From assembly GCA_963169105.1 (NCBI GenBank), contig OY720642.1, positions 73,510,716 to 73,574,715 of the forward strand: DNA of 64,000 bases. Reading direction: 5' to 3'. The notes beneath the pieces were generated by a model. The model did no database searches and had not been told where the DNA came from. It was given only the letters and a program-made list of their open reading frames with translations. Source of the DNA: Ceriagrion tenellum. Taxonomy: Eukaryota; Arthropoda; Insecta; Odonata; Coenagrionidae. This document shows positions 13,401 to 28,400 of this stretch, piece after piece. Within the stretch, counting starts at the first letter, position 1, and the number at the start of each line of letters is the position of its first letter. The position numbers and the translations under genes are program-made.

Positions 13401-16400
13401 GAACTGTCTTCTTTGGAGAATCACATAAACACTGAGATTCATTGATACAGACGTGATTCATGACTAAGGAATTCATAGGTCAAGTTTCTACTCCTAGAAC
13501 AGTTGATTTTTATCTAGTAATTCACAATTTTTTTACATTCAAGCAACCACAGTGTCCGTCATTTAAGTGTCGCCTTTTCTATATTTGTTTGAAAGATATA
13601 TTTTCCCCCTTTAACAACTGCATGAATAAATAAATTGATATAGGCATATATATGTGAGATAATAGGACTGTATATGCATCTATCAGCAGTTAATAAAATA
13701 AAAAAATGTAATAATTCCTATTTCACACACTGTAATTTGTAGTTCAGCATGACTTATCTGGGGTTTTCATTGGGCATACCATTTTCAGCTGTGTTTAGGG
13801 TGTTGAATCCAAAATGGGCAAAAATGAGTTCTCATAATTGGCAGGTAAGAAAAATGAAGAGCTATTGGATGGTATGGAGTTCTCTGTACCATCCTGTAGC
13901 ATTTCACTTTTCTAAGCTGCCAAATTATGCCAACGATGAACAAATACATTCACTGAGCAGATAAAAAAGGATACATACTCTTTTTCACATTTCACTATTG
14001 CATTAGTCCATAATCCAGCTTGAAAATCAGCAGATTTGTGAGGTGCAATGACTCACTAGTACACACAATAGATGACATTAGATAAATATAAATATGTACT
14101 TGTAAAATCCATAAGGGCAACATGTTGGTCATTGTTCGACCAAAAGTCTGGATATTCATTTCACAAGTAACTCTTTCTAAAAGTTATTAGATCTGATATC
14201 TATCTCTAAATTAAAAGAGACAAGAGTGCAAAATGTATCAATCTGTGGGTTAGTACACACAATGAAAAGTTAAAAATGCCATGCATCTAGGCCAGCCAGT
14301 GATGAATTTGGACATAAGGACATTGCTCGTGAGTTGAAAGAGCCATAGACTCATGAGAAACACATGCAAAATCCGGGAGATTCACGGACCGCCACAGCCA
14401 TTAAAGGGTGGAATACAAACTGTGCAAAACTACTTATTTCTTTGTATTATGCAATATGGATTCCGCATTTTCATTATTGCAAAATAACCCTGTACAGATA
14501 ATCCAATCCATCAATGCAGCACTACCAACTTAATATTTAGCTCAAGTCACTCAGGTTCACCTATCATAAAACTCCCTTAATGACTGTCAGCAGATGTATT
14601 AGCATTCACAGTAGGCACTCACAGAGGCAACAATGGAAATCTCTCAAACAGGTTCATAAATAATTCAGGGTAGAAAGTATACACAGCAATTGAATATTTT
14701 ATGATAATGGTTGGAATCCCTTTTTGTACAGCCATACTTGCTGCAAGACTGAAGCTGATAATTCTTTCAAATTTTTATTTCTTATAACCAGCAATTTCTA
14801 TTTCTTAATTTAAACTACCATAAAATTGGTATGAAAAAAAATACAGGAGTATATAGGTAATTGATTTTTCAGACTTCATAATTTTAATAATCTTCTATGA
14901 GTTCTGAGATTTTGAAATGCCATGTAAGTAATTGATAGTTTTTATTTTACTTAGTTACTAACAGGAGATAAACTTTATACATTTTAAATAAGATGATTTA
15001 AAGGTATATCAGCATAATTACCCAGTATTTTTTAAGAGTAGTAATCAAGTAACCACAAGTATAACTAGAGCACCATTTACAAACAACTCTTACTTGTTCA
15101 CGTGACTGGATGTTTGGAAAGTAAAGAATGTCCTTCCCATTAATGAGCATTTTCCCAGTTCCAGGATAAGTCAAAGTTGCCTCTGCCACAGCTGTTTTTC
15201 TGGTGGCCCCTGTATTTCAATGAAAGTGTAGCATCAAAATACTGAGTAAGCACTGAAAAAATATCATTAATTGTTGTTGTTTAAAGTTGAAAAGAAAAAC
15301 ATGCGTACCGGTGACAGTAATGACAGACTTTCCATCCTCACGAACTTCAGGCTGAAAAGAAATAAAAAGAGGCTTCAACCAGTTGTAAAAACAAAATGCC
15401 AGAGAGATAAATATGTATTGGATTGATTCTAATTCATCCAAAAATATAAGAGGAAACAAAACAGTACAGCAGATCTTTCAACAACAAAATACCTAACAAA
15501 TACACTTCTCAACGCTCAAATACTTTAAATTCACTAACATTTCCATAAGTTTGAACGCACAAGTTCTTAATACTTGTGCTTGAGTTCAATGGATAGAATA
15601 TTATCCGCTATGATGACAGCAAGACAAACATGTCCAAAGTGAACAGCTATTATCCTTCCTTGTTTTGTTAAATCTAAAATATGCCTCAGTAGCTTAAAAC
15701 CAAAATCTTAGGCATATTGTATTCAGATTAGTCCTGGTCAAATTTAAATTGTCGTGATATATTTGTGAGCATAGGACTTTAGCTTCTTATTTTTTCTAGG
15801 GAAATGATTTTGAGTATAATGGGAGAAATGCCTATATAGCATTGCCAGAATTGTTAGGATCCATATATTAAGGAGGGGGGAGGGAAGGACATCATCCTTT
15901 GACCATCGTCTCAGAGTCTGTATCACAGATTAGGAATGAAATGTCTTGTCCAGGAGGGGTAGCTGCCCCACCCCCCCCCCTGCCAACGCACATGGTAGAA
16001 CCAACACATCTTGGGTGGACATCCTTGGAAGCATTTGGTAGACAACCTAAACCTCAGATAATTGAGTACATAATGTGTCATTAATGGTTCTATAATGTAA
16101 ATGCCATCAGATTGCAACACACAAGCAAAATACCTTCTACAATCAGCATTCAAGGTTTCATTTTAAAGATAAGCATCTTTCTCTGGCCTTCAACAAGGTC
16201 TATACATCAGAAGTTTTGAGCATTTTTTCTATAGCCTATGAGGTAAGACAGGCAAATAAAAAATGTTGGTGATAAAAGATACTGATCATTACTATATTGA
16301 AAACTGTTTTTATTCTTCACCATTTCATCAATAGTTGATCTATCCCAGATGTAAATATTCAGCATTAATTTTTTCTTTTGGATTAAATAAAGAGTTTGTG

Positions 16401-19400
16401 CTTTTTCTTTGACAGTGGGTATTCAATATCTCCAATTCACAATTGCTGAACTCCAGTAAGAATAGTAAATCGATAATTTTTGGTAATAAATTATGCCATT
16501 CTCACTCTGTCAGAATCTATTAGTTATACTTTTCTAGTCTCTAACTTTTCAAGGTCTAATTTTTGGAGAAATAATCAAGCATCACAAATACATAAATATT
16601 ACTTGTTGAGGTTTAAATCTTAGCACATAAAATGCTCATTCAAATATTTCTCAGGATAAACAGCTTTACTGTCATGCCATGCTCCCATCTTAACATAAGC
16701 TGGAACCATATATCAGACAGATAGGAGAATGCATGCACAGTGTATACTGCGTGATATGTGCAGCGTATAATATAATATCTTGGATCACAATAATTCAGCA
16801 TATTTATTTCCATTTTCAGTATGAGACTGCTTCTCTGTTTCACCATAAACATCATCAAAGAGCAATATTTGAGCTATTAATATTTCTGATTCGATCTGAC
16901 ATCACATGTAATATGCAGGAAAATATGCACATAAGATACGATGTTGAAAACTAAAATCATCCTCCATATGTTGCTTGTTAGCTTCTAGATATCAGAATAA
17001 AATACATCAATCCTGACAGATAACAAAGATTCTCAGGCATTCTATGATCCGGAGTTAAGAAAGGCATATGGTGCGACTATACATGAGATATATGAAAAAT
17101 AAAATGTTTACCTAGAAAAATTTGTATTAACTGGAACGACAAATTTCATACATGGACTTAAATTTACTTGAATTGAACATAACTACAATTCTGCAATGTG
17201 TCAGACAGTATAGAATGATGTCAAAACACTAAATAATTGGTTAATATATGAAAATATAAGTAAAATGCATATGAATAAACATGTAACCACATTTCAAGCA
17301 GAGGCACTCAGAGAGAGGAGGATTCTATTGATAACTCCTGCATAATTAATCCATTCCATAAAGATTCCATCTTTCTCATTGAACAAATCAATTATCATTC
17401 AAAAGACCATTGGATATTCACAAGTTTTACTGAAGAAGTCAATTAGTCAACTATGTGTTTAAATAAAGATGAATATTGAGCAAATGCCTTGTGTGATTAT
17501 GAAAGTCACCAAAAGAAATTCCATGTGTTGTAGAATACTAGTGAAACTCATAATACCTCAAATGAATAGTAATGTCAAATAGCACCTGGTTATATTTTTC
17601 TACTTAAAAGCTTTTGCAAGAAAAAATGGTATATCTTGTCTTAAAACCTTTCACCGAAAAGACGGCAAGCCATTAATGCAATTTAGGCTACATAGGGTGA
17701 TGACGTCTAACGCCATCAAAATTTGAGAGCCTGATTGATACCTAACAGTTTCTGCTTTCAATGAGTGTGCTGGCTATGCATAAAAAGAAAGTTAAATGCC
17801 ACAGGAGGGCAAAAAAATAATGTAAAATGACCATGGAAAAGACAAATGTAGCAATTCTGTCTGCGAAAGGGATAAGGCCAAAATTAGGTAAAATTTATAG
17901 CCAATAAAGAACTTTAAAAAAATCAAATCAGGCGTTTATGGGTCAGGTGGGCCTTAGAAAAGCCATGCCTTATTTCTCTAAACAGTCATGACTCAACTTC
18001 TTCATTGAAAATCAAAAAGAAATTTTTTGGGCTTATCAGTCTAATACAATGAAATCATAAGTATTAACTGTTTTCAGCCCACACTTCAGCTTTGAGAATG
18101 GTGCATAGGGAAGCCATGGAGGAGATGCACCACATACCATTGTTCTATGTACAATGTTCTGTGACAAATTACGTTATCTCCCCCTATTTCCATATTCAGG
18201 GATGAATTTTCATGAATTTTATGAACAATTTTGAACTAAAACAAAGTTGAAGCCAGAGATGATGATTCCTTGGGGAAACAATTAAGCTCATCGAGACAAA
18301 GTGTATATGCTACCCTTACCACTGGGATTCAAATACTTTTTAGAAGAATTCAGTCGATTCTCAAATCCCTAGATTAGATTGAATCTCAAATTCCGGGATT
18401 CAATTAATGCCTTGAATGCTGACATATTACTACAAGAATCCTTGGCTCGAGTACTGATTGAAATAAAAAATATCTTCCATCCCCTATCTTCAATGAATCA
18501 CCATGAGCTCAAGAACAATAGCATCAAAGCATGACAAATGCTGAATAAACAAAGGGACACGGAACTACTAAAAAAAAATCATCAAAACATTCTCTACTCG
18601 GAAACGGCCATTTAGATGCCTCCTCTGTGGCGATGGCCATATTTTCAGTGTGAAGAAGGAGAAGATTGGGAGGGATAGGAGTTACAACATCGCCTTGATT
18701 GAGAGCAAATTCATAATTCGCACAATTCATAATTTTACTATTGTATTTATGGCAGCAGTGTAAAGGTTGGTATTGCTGGAGCCAGTCGGATAGATTGATG
18801 ATAAGAGGTCACACCATTCACATGATTACATCAGCCCAAATATGATATATTAGCCCCAAAGGTGATCTTAATGGAATGAGATATCTTTAAATTACTGCAG
18901 GATAAACGACATTGTAATTTCAAGAGTCACTCGTTAGTGATCAGGTTACAATCAGATCTGGGTATTACCAGATCTCAGATATGGGTGACGATTGCTGGGT
19001 TAGATGTGAAGGAGAAAGTATGTTATTCATCTGGTTTTCTCATGGAATGGACTCTATTACATTTTTTGGGTCAACTAAAATAATAGGTAAGTTCTGTTGG
19101 AGTAAATGGTCAAGCCAAATACAAACCATTACCGGACAAGTTTTAATTAATACAGGAGACCATTGCTGGGTCTTGGTTTGGGTTATTTTTGGTGGCAGAA
19201 TTAGGAAGCATAGAATAGGAATTTTATCATAAAAAATAATATTAGCCTGGTGATATCTTGCTCCCAGAGCATTTGTATGACTCAAAACACATGAACTGCC
19301 AAGTTAAGATGATATCACTCAGCCATGAAAATAATTCCATTTGAGGCATGCTTTCTAAGGATACCAGTAAAAGTAGATGATATACTCCTTAAAATAAACA

Positions 19401-22400
19401 GCAGTGATTAATGGGATATTAATTTTTGAGATTCCTCCATCAGCGATGTTTAAAGTATCACTGAGATCACAACCAATGAGAAAATGGACATAGAGTAACC
19501 TCTAAAAATAAAACCTTGTTTAAAAAAGGTTATTAGAATAAAATATTAGAAATTGCATACAACAGAAGCTTGAAAATACATAGCAAGATAATACGCATCG
19601 ATGTATCGCTGGCACAAAGTGACGCAAGTATCGATGGCACAAAACGAAATTGTCAGTCCTGACAAAAAGGCCTTTCTAAGTACATGCCACTACTCGAAAA
19701 TACGAAGCTTCGATAATACAAAATTTACGAAACTACGAACCATGGTCATGCCATGCCATGGTGCCGAACCCTATGGAAAAATGGAGTTCATTTTTACGAG
19801 CCATGGCAAAAAAATGCATCAGCAAAACTCTTATAGCAGATTTAGATGCCTTGATTACCAGTGTTTACTAATACGATGCATCAAACGAGTAAAATTCGCG
19901 AAAGATGGCGCTTTCTTCTCTCATATGCTTAAGTCATCCAGTCAATTTCCACGCCTAAGTCCTCATACCATTTAAACCTCGAATGATGGGGATAAATGAA
20001 GCTTAAGCCATTCTTTCTCCTAATGCATGGTTATTTTTGTTTTAAATCTTAACCGAATTGCTGTAGACTGAACAATTCTCTTTTCATTGAAACTTACCTT
20101 CTGTGCCACATACCACTCTCGCTGTCGGAGCTCGGATTGGTGGCAGTTCAAATTCTCATGGGTGCTCAGGGAAGGAAAAATGACGCGATAAAATAATGGA
20201 AAATAGGAAAGGGATAAGTGTTGTAGCCGCTAGCTCAAAAATTCACATCCAGAAATGCCTGGATTACCATGCATGAACCCACGCTAATGAAGAGAAGGAA
20301 GCATTAACTCTAACCAAGACCTTTCCTCCAACCTATTCCCTCCCTCCGAACTCCTGAGAGATCTTCTCTTCCGAAATCTCTTGTTCACTGTCTCCTGCTA
20401 CCTTTCCTTCTTTACTCGGCGTCAAAATTACGCATCGCCACCCTCGAGTATTTCTCGTTATCCCTCTTCTGGCTACGGCACTTACATGAGTCAAACTAAA
20501 CAAGGTCATTACCGATTCAGCCGTAGGCATGATCCTCAGCTCCTTCCCCTACCTTCTTCCTCCTCCTCCCATTTCCTGAGCTTCCTGCGCAGGGAATCCC
20601 TTCTTAACTCTATATACACCCCCCATTGTTGACAAGTATTTAAGGTCGCGTTACGATAGTGCGACTGAAACAACGGAGGCGAGCAAATTTAACGCTCTCT
20701 AAGGCTACTAATATCTCATGGAAAATGTATTTGCGAGTCACGTATCAACGGGTTTGTACAAAAAATATACCACACGTTTCATTAGTCGTGAGCAATGCTT
20801 CATTTTATTTGCCATATCCTATCGTATTAATTGTTGTTCAGCCACGCATACATTATTCCATCAGGGATTTGGTTCTCTGTGACATTCTTCATTACTATTA
20901 ATTTTAGTTTTCCTGCGTACCTTCGTCAATACTGCATATTAACGCTAACCGATATATTTTCGCTCTCGCTTCGGCGACGACCGCATCCAATAATGAGTTG
21001 TCCGTTCAATTCGCTAGCACATCCCAAACATAAATACCCCATTGTACATTATACACTCTTAGGCCTGCATAGGGACACGGCCTTTGTACCTGTAATCTCG
21101 CATGTTAAAAACGAGGGATAAGGGCGAGACGAGTGGCAGCAGTTGGAAATGTTACTATGAGTCCGCTCTGCTGAGGAAGTGTTTAGCGACTTTTTGTACG
21201 TTTAGTTTTACGCTCAACCTTCCATTCGCAAGCCATTAGAACTAACGCACCACTTTCGGAGGAAATACTACGGCCCAGTGGCCTCGCGTGCATAAAATCT
21301 TTGAGTGTTCACACAAAGCTAACAACAGATTAAAAAATTCCTGTGTACAAATTTTTCTTCAGTCGGTCAATACGTTAACGCGAGCCCAAATAGCCTGCAT
21401 GGTGCTGTCTATGGTAATGTAGAATAAACCGATAGAAACGCAAATATGACAACAACACGCAAAATTTCAAAATTACGCACATAATACGTCTCGAAGTCCT
21501 TCGTCTCGCGAACAAGACGTTTCTCGATCACCAGCATCGCCAACGCACTGAGACGATCTTGACCCCTGGAATTCCGAAGAAATATCTTGATCCGCTTCAG
21601 AGTTAAAAAACATCTCTCGGCTTCTGCTTTCGTCATAGGAGTGGTTATTATGATTTCCAGTAGTTTAATTACTTCGGGAAAAGTGTCCTCTAAATTATTT
21701 TTAGTGAAAAGCCCCAAGATAGCGACAGCTCCATGAGCATCACAGAACTCTTCTCTCATGTATACAACTTCTAGTTCAGTGCCTAGTCGATTAGCATTCA
21801 GTTGCTGATAGGTGCTTACACATAGTTTGAAGTCTTGCTCTGGAAATGTCTTGCGGAACGCTGCGGAGAATAACTGTATATCCAGCAGGTTGGCCATTCT
21901 CAGGTGATCGGTGAATGAAAAGCGGTCTTCTGCTAGGACAGAAATGATGTCGCACACTTGCTTCAAAGCCGCAGTCATTTTGTATCCTTCTTCTCTAGCT
22001 CGTTGGAATCTGAAAGCTGAAATTCATCAGTGCTATCACCAACTTTCTTCACCTGAAGTTGAAAATCTGACACAGCTTCCCGAAATTCAATTGAGTCAGT
22101 TTTCCTTTTGTGCATCTATTTGATGAGAATTTCAACGTGGAGCATAAGTTTGTGAAAAACAGAAAGTCAGCATATGAAATTTGGATCTTCTAAGGTACGG
22201 ATGTATCCATCACATTCGCAAAACGTGACTGAGTCAATTGGTCTGATGCTTCAGCTGCTCAAAGCAGTTGATCAAATCCTTCCCTGTCTTCGAAGACGAC
22301 GTTAACTGTCTAGCCATTATAATTCCATCGAGTAGGAACAACAACCGGAAGACGTTTGTTTACTTCTTGATCTAAAATTTGGGTTCGTTTTGATGATCTA

Positions 22401-25400
22401 CTGAAAAACGGTGGTATGCCCGAAAGATTAGCGAAAAACAGATTTGTTTTATCATTCTTTGAAACTGCCCTTTCCATCACCAAATTCAGTTGATGAGCAT
22501 AGCAATGAACATAGTAGGCCCTTGGAAAATGTTCTCCTACTCTTGCCTGGACTCCATTAATACTCATCACATCCCGCTCATAACTGCTGCGCCATCATAG
22601 TTCTGCGCTATAAATTTCTCAGATTTTTCTTCTACGTGGACACTCAGTTCTTTCACCAGCTCCGTGGTAAGTGATTCTGCGTCATGCTTCGGGGGTTTCA
22701 AGAATCCCCAAAATCGCTCGACCGGTGCACCATTTAGAACGTAACGATACACAATTACCAACTGTAAACGAGCAGAAACATCCGTGGTTTCATCTGAGTT
22801 TACCGCTAAGAAACTCATTTTGTACTGTTGCGGATGTTCCTTTGAAAATAGTTGCATTTTAAAGATGTTCTTTCATGCTGCTATCCAAATCCTGCATGAA
22901 ATCCACTAAACCCCGGAACACTCCTGGGTTATCAAAACCTTGTGATTCATCGTGACCTGTCAATGCCAGTTCGAAAGCACCACAAAACTTGATGCAATCA
23001 ATCAATCTTGACTATATGTATCAGTTCTTTCCAACCACCTCATTTCGGTGTTTAATTTCCAGTCTATGGCCTTCGTTAAGGTGAATCATAATATTAACCT
23101 TTCCTATCATGGTCAAGTTCATTTTATTATTTACGTGTTTCAGAGAAATTTCGTGCTTTTTCACCTTCGCTCAAGTGTCCCAAGTCAGTCACTCCCGTTT
23201 TTGTCCATGCAGCATCGCCACCGAACAGTAGGCAGGGAAAACAGAAAAGTGCATTTAAGGTATCACACTCACAAAGCCACTTATATTTGGTGTACCAATC
23301 CCTCTCAAATGTTCTTCTATACACTCGTGTTGATACTTTAACTTCTGTCACAATATTCAAATCAGGCTGATGAGCACCTGCTGTCTTAACCTGCAATCTT
23401 TGTCCTTCTCCCATCGTAGAAAAGGGGACTTTAATAAGATACTGCACCGTATTCACTTTGAGATCCATTGTAAGGACTACTGTACATTCAATAAATATTA
23501 GGAGCGCCGGTAAATTTTTACAATGGGTCAAGAGTTGACAGAAAAGTAAATATAACCTTCTTCATCCACAAATACTGTCTGACATTGAACAACCCATTCA
23601 TGTACAAATTTATACTATTTAAGTGGTGCCCGGAATAAGACACTCATTTATGTACACTGCGCACTATATCCTATACAGGCCACTGAAAAACTAAATCCTC
23701 CATACACTCAGTTATAGCCAATGCACACCGAACACGAAATAAAAATTTGTCACATGTTTTCACTGGGGTCGATATAAGATACAATGTCACTAAGTCCACA
23801 AACGCGTCTGCACCATACTGCCCCCATGCCTCCACCCAGATTGTTTGCCGCGTAAACCGTAAAGCACGCTGCCGCGTTATTTCTTCAACAGGCATTTATT
23901 CAAGCTGGAGACAGATCAAAATTGTTATTGTCAAATGATATAATTTCCGTGACGTTTGTCTTCTGCTAGTACTTCGAGGCAGATGATCTTGATAGAACAC
24001 TGCACTAAATTTGACATCCGAAAAGATAACACAACTCCCTTACTGCGAACAAAACGACACAACACAGCAAAGCTCAAAACAAAATCTTCCCTACAATTCA
24101 AAGAATATCTGCTCCCATTCTATTGAAGGCCTGCCATCAGTGCAGGATTTACGTATAAGCTACACAAGCTATAGCTTAGGGCCCCCCAAAAAAATTGTCC
24201 GAGTGAGCAATTGTCATATATACTTAAATATACTGCAGCATTATTTGTCCCAATACGTCAGGGACATCCCATACTCTTCACCCAATATTTTTAACGCGTC
24301 TTTTCGAAGAACAAAACTCTATTGTGCCTAGGGTTTGCATTGCCGATAACCGGTATTATCGGTAATTATGACTACCGAAATTACTGATAAATTTTGACAG
24401 CATATGTCGGTAATTTCAGTAATTTTTAAAATTATTTCATTATTATTTTATAATAAAAATGGAACACTTTTGGAATGTCATTTCTTTTACTACAAACACG
24501 GGGATTCCCCTGTATTGCTCCGCTACACTCGAGCATGCGCTGACCTTTTGTAGTTCGAGTGAACCGTCAGACGATACGTATTTTGCCGGTTAAGGTAGGT
24601 TTTGTTGTAGGTCAGAGAATCACTCCCGGTTTTCTACACTTTCAGGGGCCCATATCGCTCTAATAAATACATTTTCGCATCTGCATACGATCTACCTTCT
24701 TCATCCTGTCCATGAAACCTATCCTCCTCCTTCCTCTTCCTCGCTTGCCCAACCTCCTTCCCTCTATCACATTCTTCAGCAATCCCTCGCCATTTATTAC
24801 ATCCTCCAGCCACCTACTCTGCCGGCCTCGAATTTCATTAAGAGGTTTCCTTTCCTCACCCACCATTTCAAGCACTTCCTCGTTCGTCTTCCTCTACGTC
24901 CACCTTAACTTCTCCACACCCACATTTCAAATGCCAGCAGCCTATTCTCGTCCTCCTTTCTGAGGGTCCACGTTTCGGCCCCATATAACTCTGCGCTCCG
25001 GGAGTCGCATTTGTTTACATATAAAATCTCCTCCACCAACCTTCCGTGCAGTACCAGTACCGTTAAATGCGGTAGATCGGCAGGGTGACATTTATCACGG
25101 CATTATTATTTGGAATAAAACTGAATTTATCTCTCATTTTAATGTGCCTTAGAGCAACTGCCATTTAAATAGCAACTTATGCCTTCACGTCGGGAACCTT
25201 CACGTGCACTAAAATTAGTGCAAAATTTAATCTTATTCCTTACAGTTGCACAGCAATCAAAGTTATCCTGCCGAACAAAGTAGCCTGTTTTACAGTAGCA
25301 TTAAAGTACAGTAGCATACAGGGCACCACCTAAAATCACCACGTCACACACAGGCGCGGAGATCACATTCCTTCATTTGAAAAAGACGCACGAATACAAA

Positions 25401-28400
25401 TTGAATAAAAATCAAACTATATACTCAGGTAACTGTGATTGTTCATTTTACAAAGTCAAAAGGAGTAATTTAAAATCATTCCAATCTCTAATTGTGATTT
25501 CATGTAACTCGCTTACAAACATGAAGGAGTCATGCCGAGTCAAATATACGAAAATAATATATTTCAATACGATTTCATCCAAATGTCGAACCGCACTGAA
25601 AACTCTTGCGATAACAAAAATCCGCTGTGTTTTTTCAAATGGAAAACGATATCACGAATTATTCAACGAAACCCGATTTGTACATAAAATCACTCGTTAT
25701 TATCGTTTAAACTTCACCGGAAGCACAATTTGAGAAAACATCACAATTGTAGCAAGTCTTAAGCGTATAATAGGAAGGTCCTCGGATGAAAAAGTGGAAG
25801 AGAGGTGATACTTCGGTCTGGTTGGACCACACCTCGAATACGCCGCGAATATTTGGCACCCTGGACAGAAAGATATAACCAAAAAAATTATTATAATACA
25901 AAGAAAAGCCGCACGCTTCGTTGAAAACTACTACGAGCGAACATATAGTGTCTCATAACTTTTAGTGGGATTAAGCTGGGGGCCCCAAGAGACTGGGAGG
26001 CAACACGCTAGACTTAGTTTGCTAGAGAAATACAGGACTGTTGTGTTTCAAGGGGACACACAGGATATTATCATGATGCCTCACTACATCTCTGGGTCTA
26101 ACGGAAGCTAAAAACAATATGAGAGATACATTGCCGAACAGATAGGTACAAAAACTCTTTCTTTCCGCAAACAATAAGCGATCACTATTAAAACTAAGCT
26201 CCGGTAAATACACTCCCATAATACACGTCACAATTCCTCCACCCAAAAACCTTATCCCTTAAATCTTGACACGGCTGGTGTCCTCTCACCCCCTGCCACA
26301 CGCCCATACGACAGCTCGTAGGGTAGTAAGTAGATGTAGAAGAAATAGAATATTCTTCATATCGGTAAGTTCTAGAACCTCATAATTCTCAATTAAGGAA
26401 CAAAGCACGTACCTAGCATGATCAGTTCCAATTTACAAGCTAGGACATGACATATTTTCTTAGTTCATCACATGTAATGAACAAGAGCCCAAGCTGGTTT
26501 AGAGTCTGTGAAAGAAGAACTCAGTTATTGATAATGGAAGAGCTTAGTTTAAAATTTTTAGATATTCAATGAATCATAAATGTCACAATGTTGATGACCT
26601 CAAATAAGGAGAAACATAGCCTGTACCTAGACAGCGAGTAAGAGGCTTCAGAGCAGCGGCGAAGCGTCTACAGAGGGAAATACAGCGTTTTTATGCAGTG
26701 CTTCAAACTAAAATTTTTCAGTTGACGATAGCTAAAAAAGTGATAAAAATATGACTCATTTAAAAATAATATATTCAGTCAGATTATCTTAAGACCACAA
26801 TGTTAGAGTTTCGGATTTCGACAAAGATGGACTAAAAGTCTGCCGAGACCTGACATCCGGGCATCGCCACGTTTATTACGCTCGACGTGAGTTAGTCGTA
26901 ATGAACTCGAAAACAATGATAATTTGCGACAGTAAATGCCTTGTATAAGTTTTTACCGAAATTTAATACTGCCGGAATAACTCAGAATAAAAACCATACA
27001 CAGTTTTAGAATGCTGTCTACCGGTTTCGACGTCTAAAGCGTCTTTTTCAAGGCAAACGGAAGGAAAATTACAAATTCGAACCATTTACACTAACTCAAG
27101 TAAGAGGGGGTGGAGGAAGGGGAAACATGGGAAAGAAGGGAATGAGTAATGGAAGTTAACGGGTTCAGAGAAGGACAATGAGGGAAACGGAAAGAAGGTC
27201 AGATGACGATGACATCAAGAGGAGGGTTAGCAAGAAAGAAGTCGGATTTTAAAACTCGTCAAAATCGGATAACATTCCGTCATATCATTTAAAACAGTAA
27301 AATCAGGTGAAAGAGAAAATTTAGTAAATTCTGGAATTTCTAAAACCTTTATCAAATACATTTAAAATGACACAATCATTAAAATCACACTTGTGTCCTT
27401 TCTATGAGCTGCTTTGCGAAATGCAACTAGAAATATTTGAGTTTAGCACTCCTTTTATATTCTTCAGTTCGAGTTCCAAAATTTTCCACCTCGTTTAGCC
27501 AAAAAAATCACTTTCTCCACCCAGTTTACTACCTGTCTCCAGGGAAAAACCAAAATACTAGAGCAAATTACCCTTCTTAGGACCCATCTCTTTCAGCCCG
27601 TTTGGCCCAAAAAAACATTACTTCCTCCAACCAGTTTATTACCTGTCTCCAAGGAAAGACCAAAATACTGGAGCGAATTACCCTTCCTAGGACCCATCTC
27701 TTACAGCTTGACTCATTTTTTCCCAAAATTCGATGAGCGTTACATTAGTAGTTATGCTAATGCCTTCAGTGGTCGACAGTTTCAATATGGGGACTAAAAT
27801 AGTTCCTATTTTCACTTCCACTCTACTATCCGTTGCAAAATCCCGTCACCCGAGTTGGAAGATTAATATCTCAAAGACGGCTTAGTCGATTTTAAAATGA
27901 AGTACATCAAATCAAAGCTTGTTTTTTCTGCGTTTAGTGATGGTATACAAAACTTTTTACAGTTTACATTGATTTCAGTGTGCTTAAAACAGAATTTTAG
28001 TGCATTTTTCCGGGTATTTAATGCTTTTTTTCCGGCATTCCGGGTATCAGACGGATGCATCGCATTTACGGCTTTGTAATAACAACGCGAATCAAGATAT
28101 CGTAACTTACTTTTCAAATATTGTAGCAAAGATCTTGCTTAACAGTCATTCGAAGTTTCAGATTATTTAGTGCATTAGTATTTTAGTTATTAATGAAATT
28201 GCAAGACTGCGTAATTTCCCGCTCCGCGCATCCCTGAAAACCGCCGTTTGAACCTTCTTCAAGCTATCGAGTTCAGCATCATGAATCCACTTATAAAATC
28301 TTAAATGAATTCGTTGATTAATCAATATCGATTAACATTTATTTTGGAAGAAGAGCACGCTGAACTGCCAGAAGCATGCCCGGAAGAGAAAGGGAGAGGC

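Noticed and set aside
20333..20530. Minus-strand 65-residue frame with a nearby donor-like site
   Set aside because: No family similarity, no start context and no acceptor partner; not enough to call a gene.
21276..23685. CAGTGGCCT at 21276 and its complement ending at 23685 as terminal repeats of the hAT relic
   Set aside because: Only nine bases match and the 8-bp flanks (CTACGGCC and AAAAACTA) are not duplicated, so the ends are unproven.
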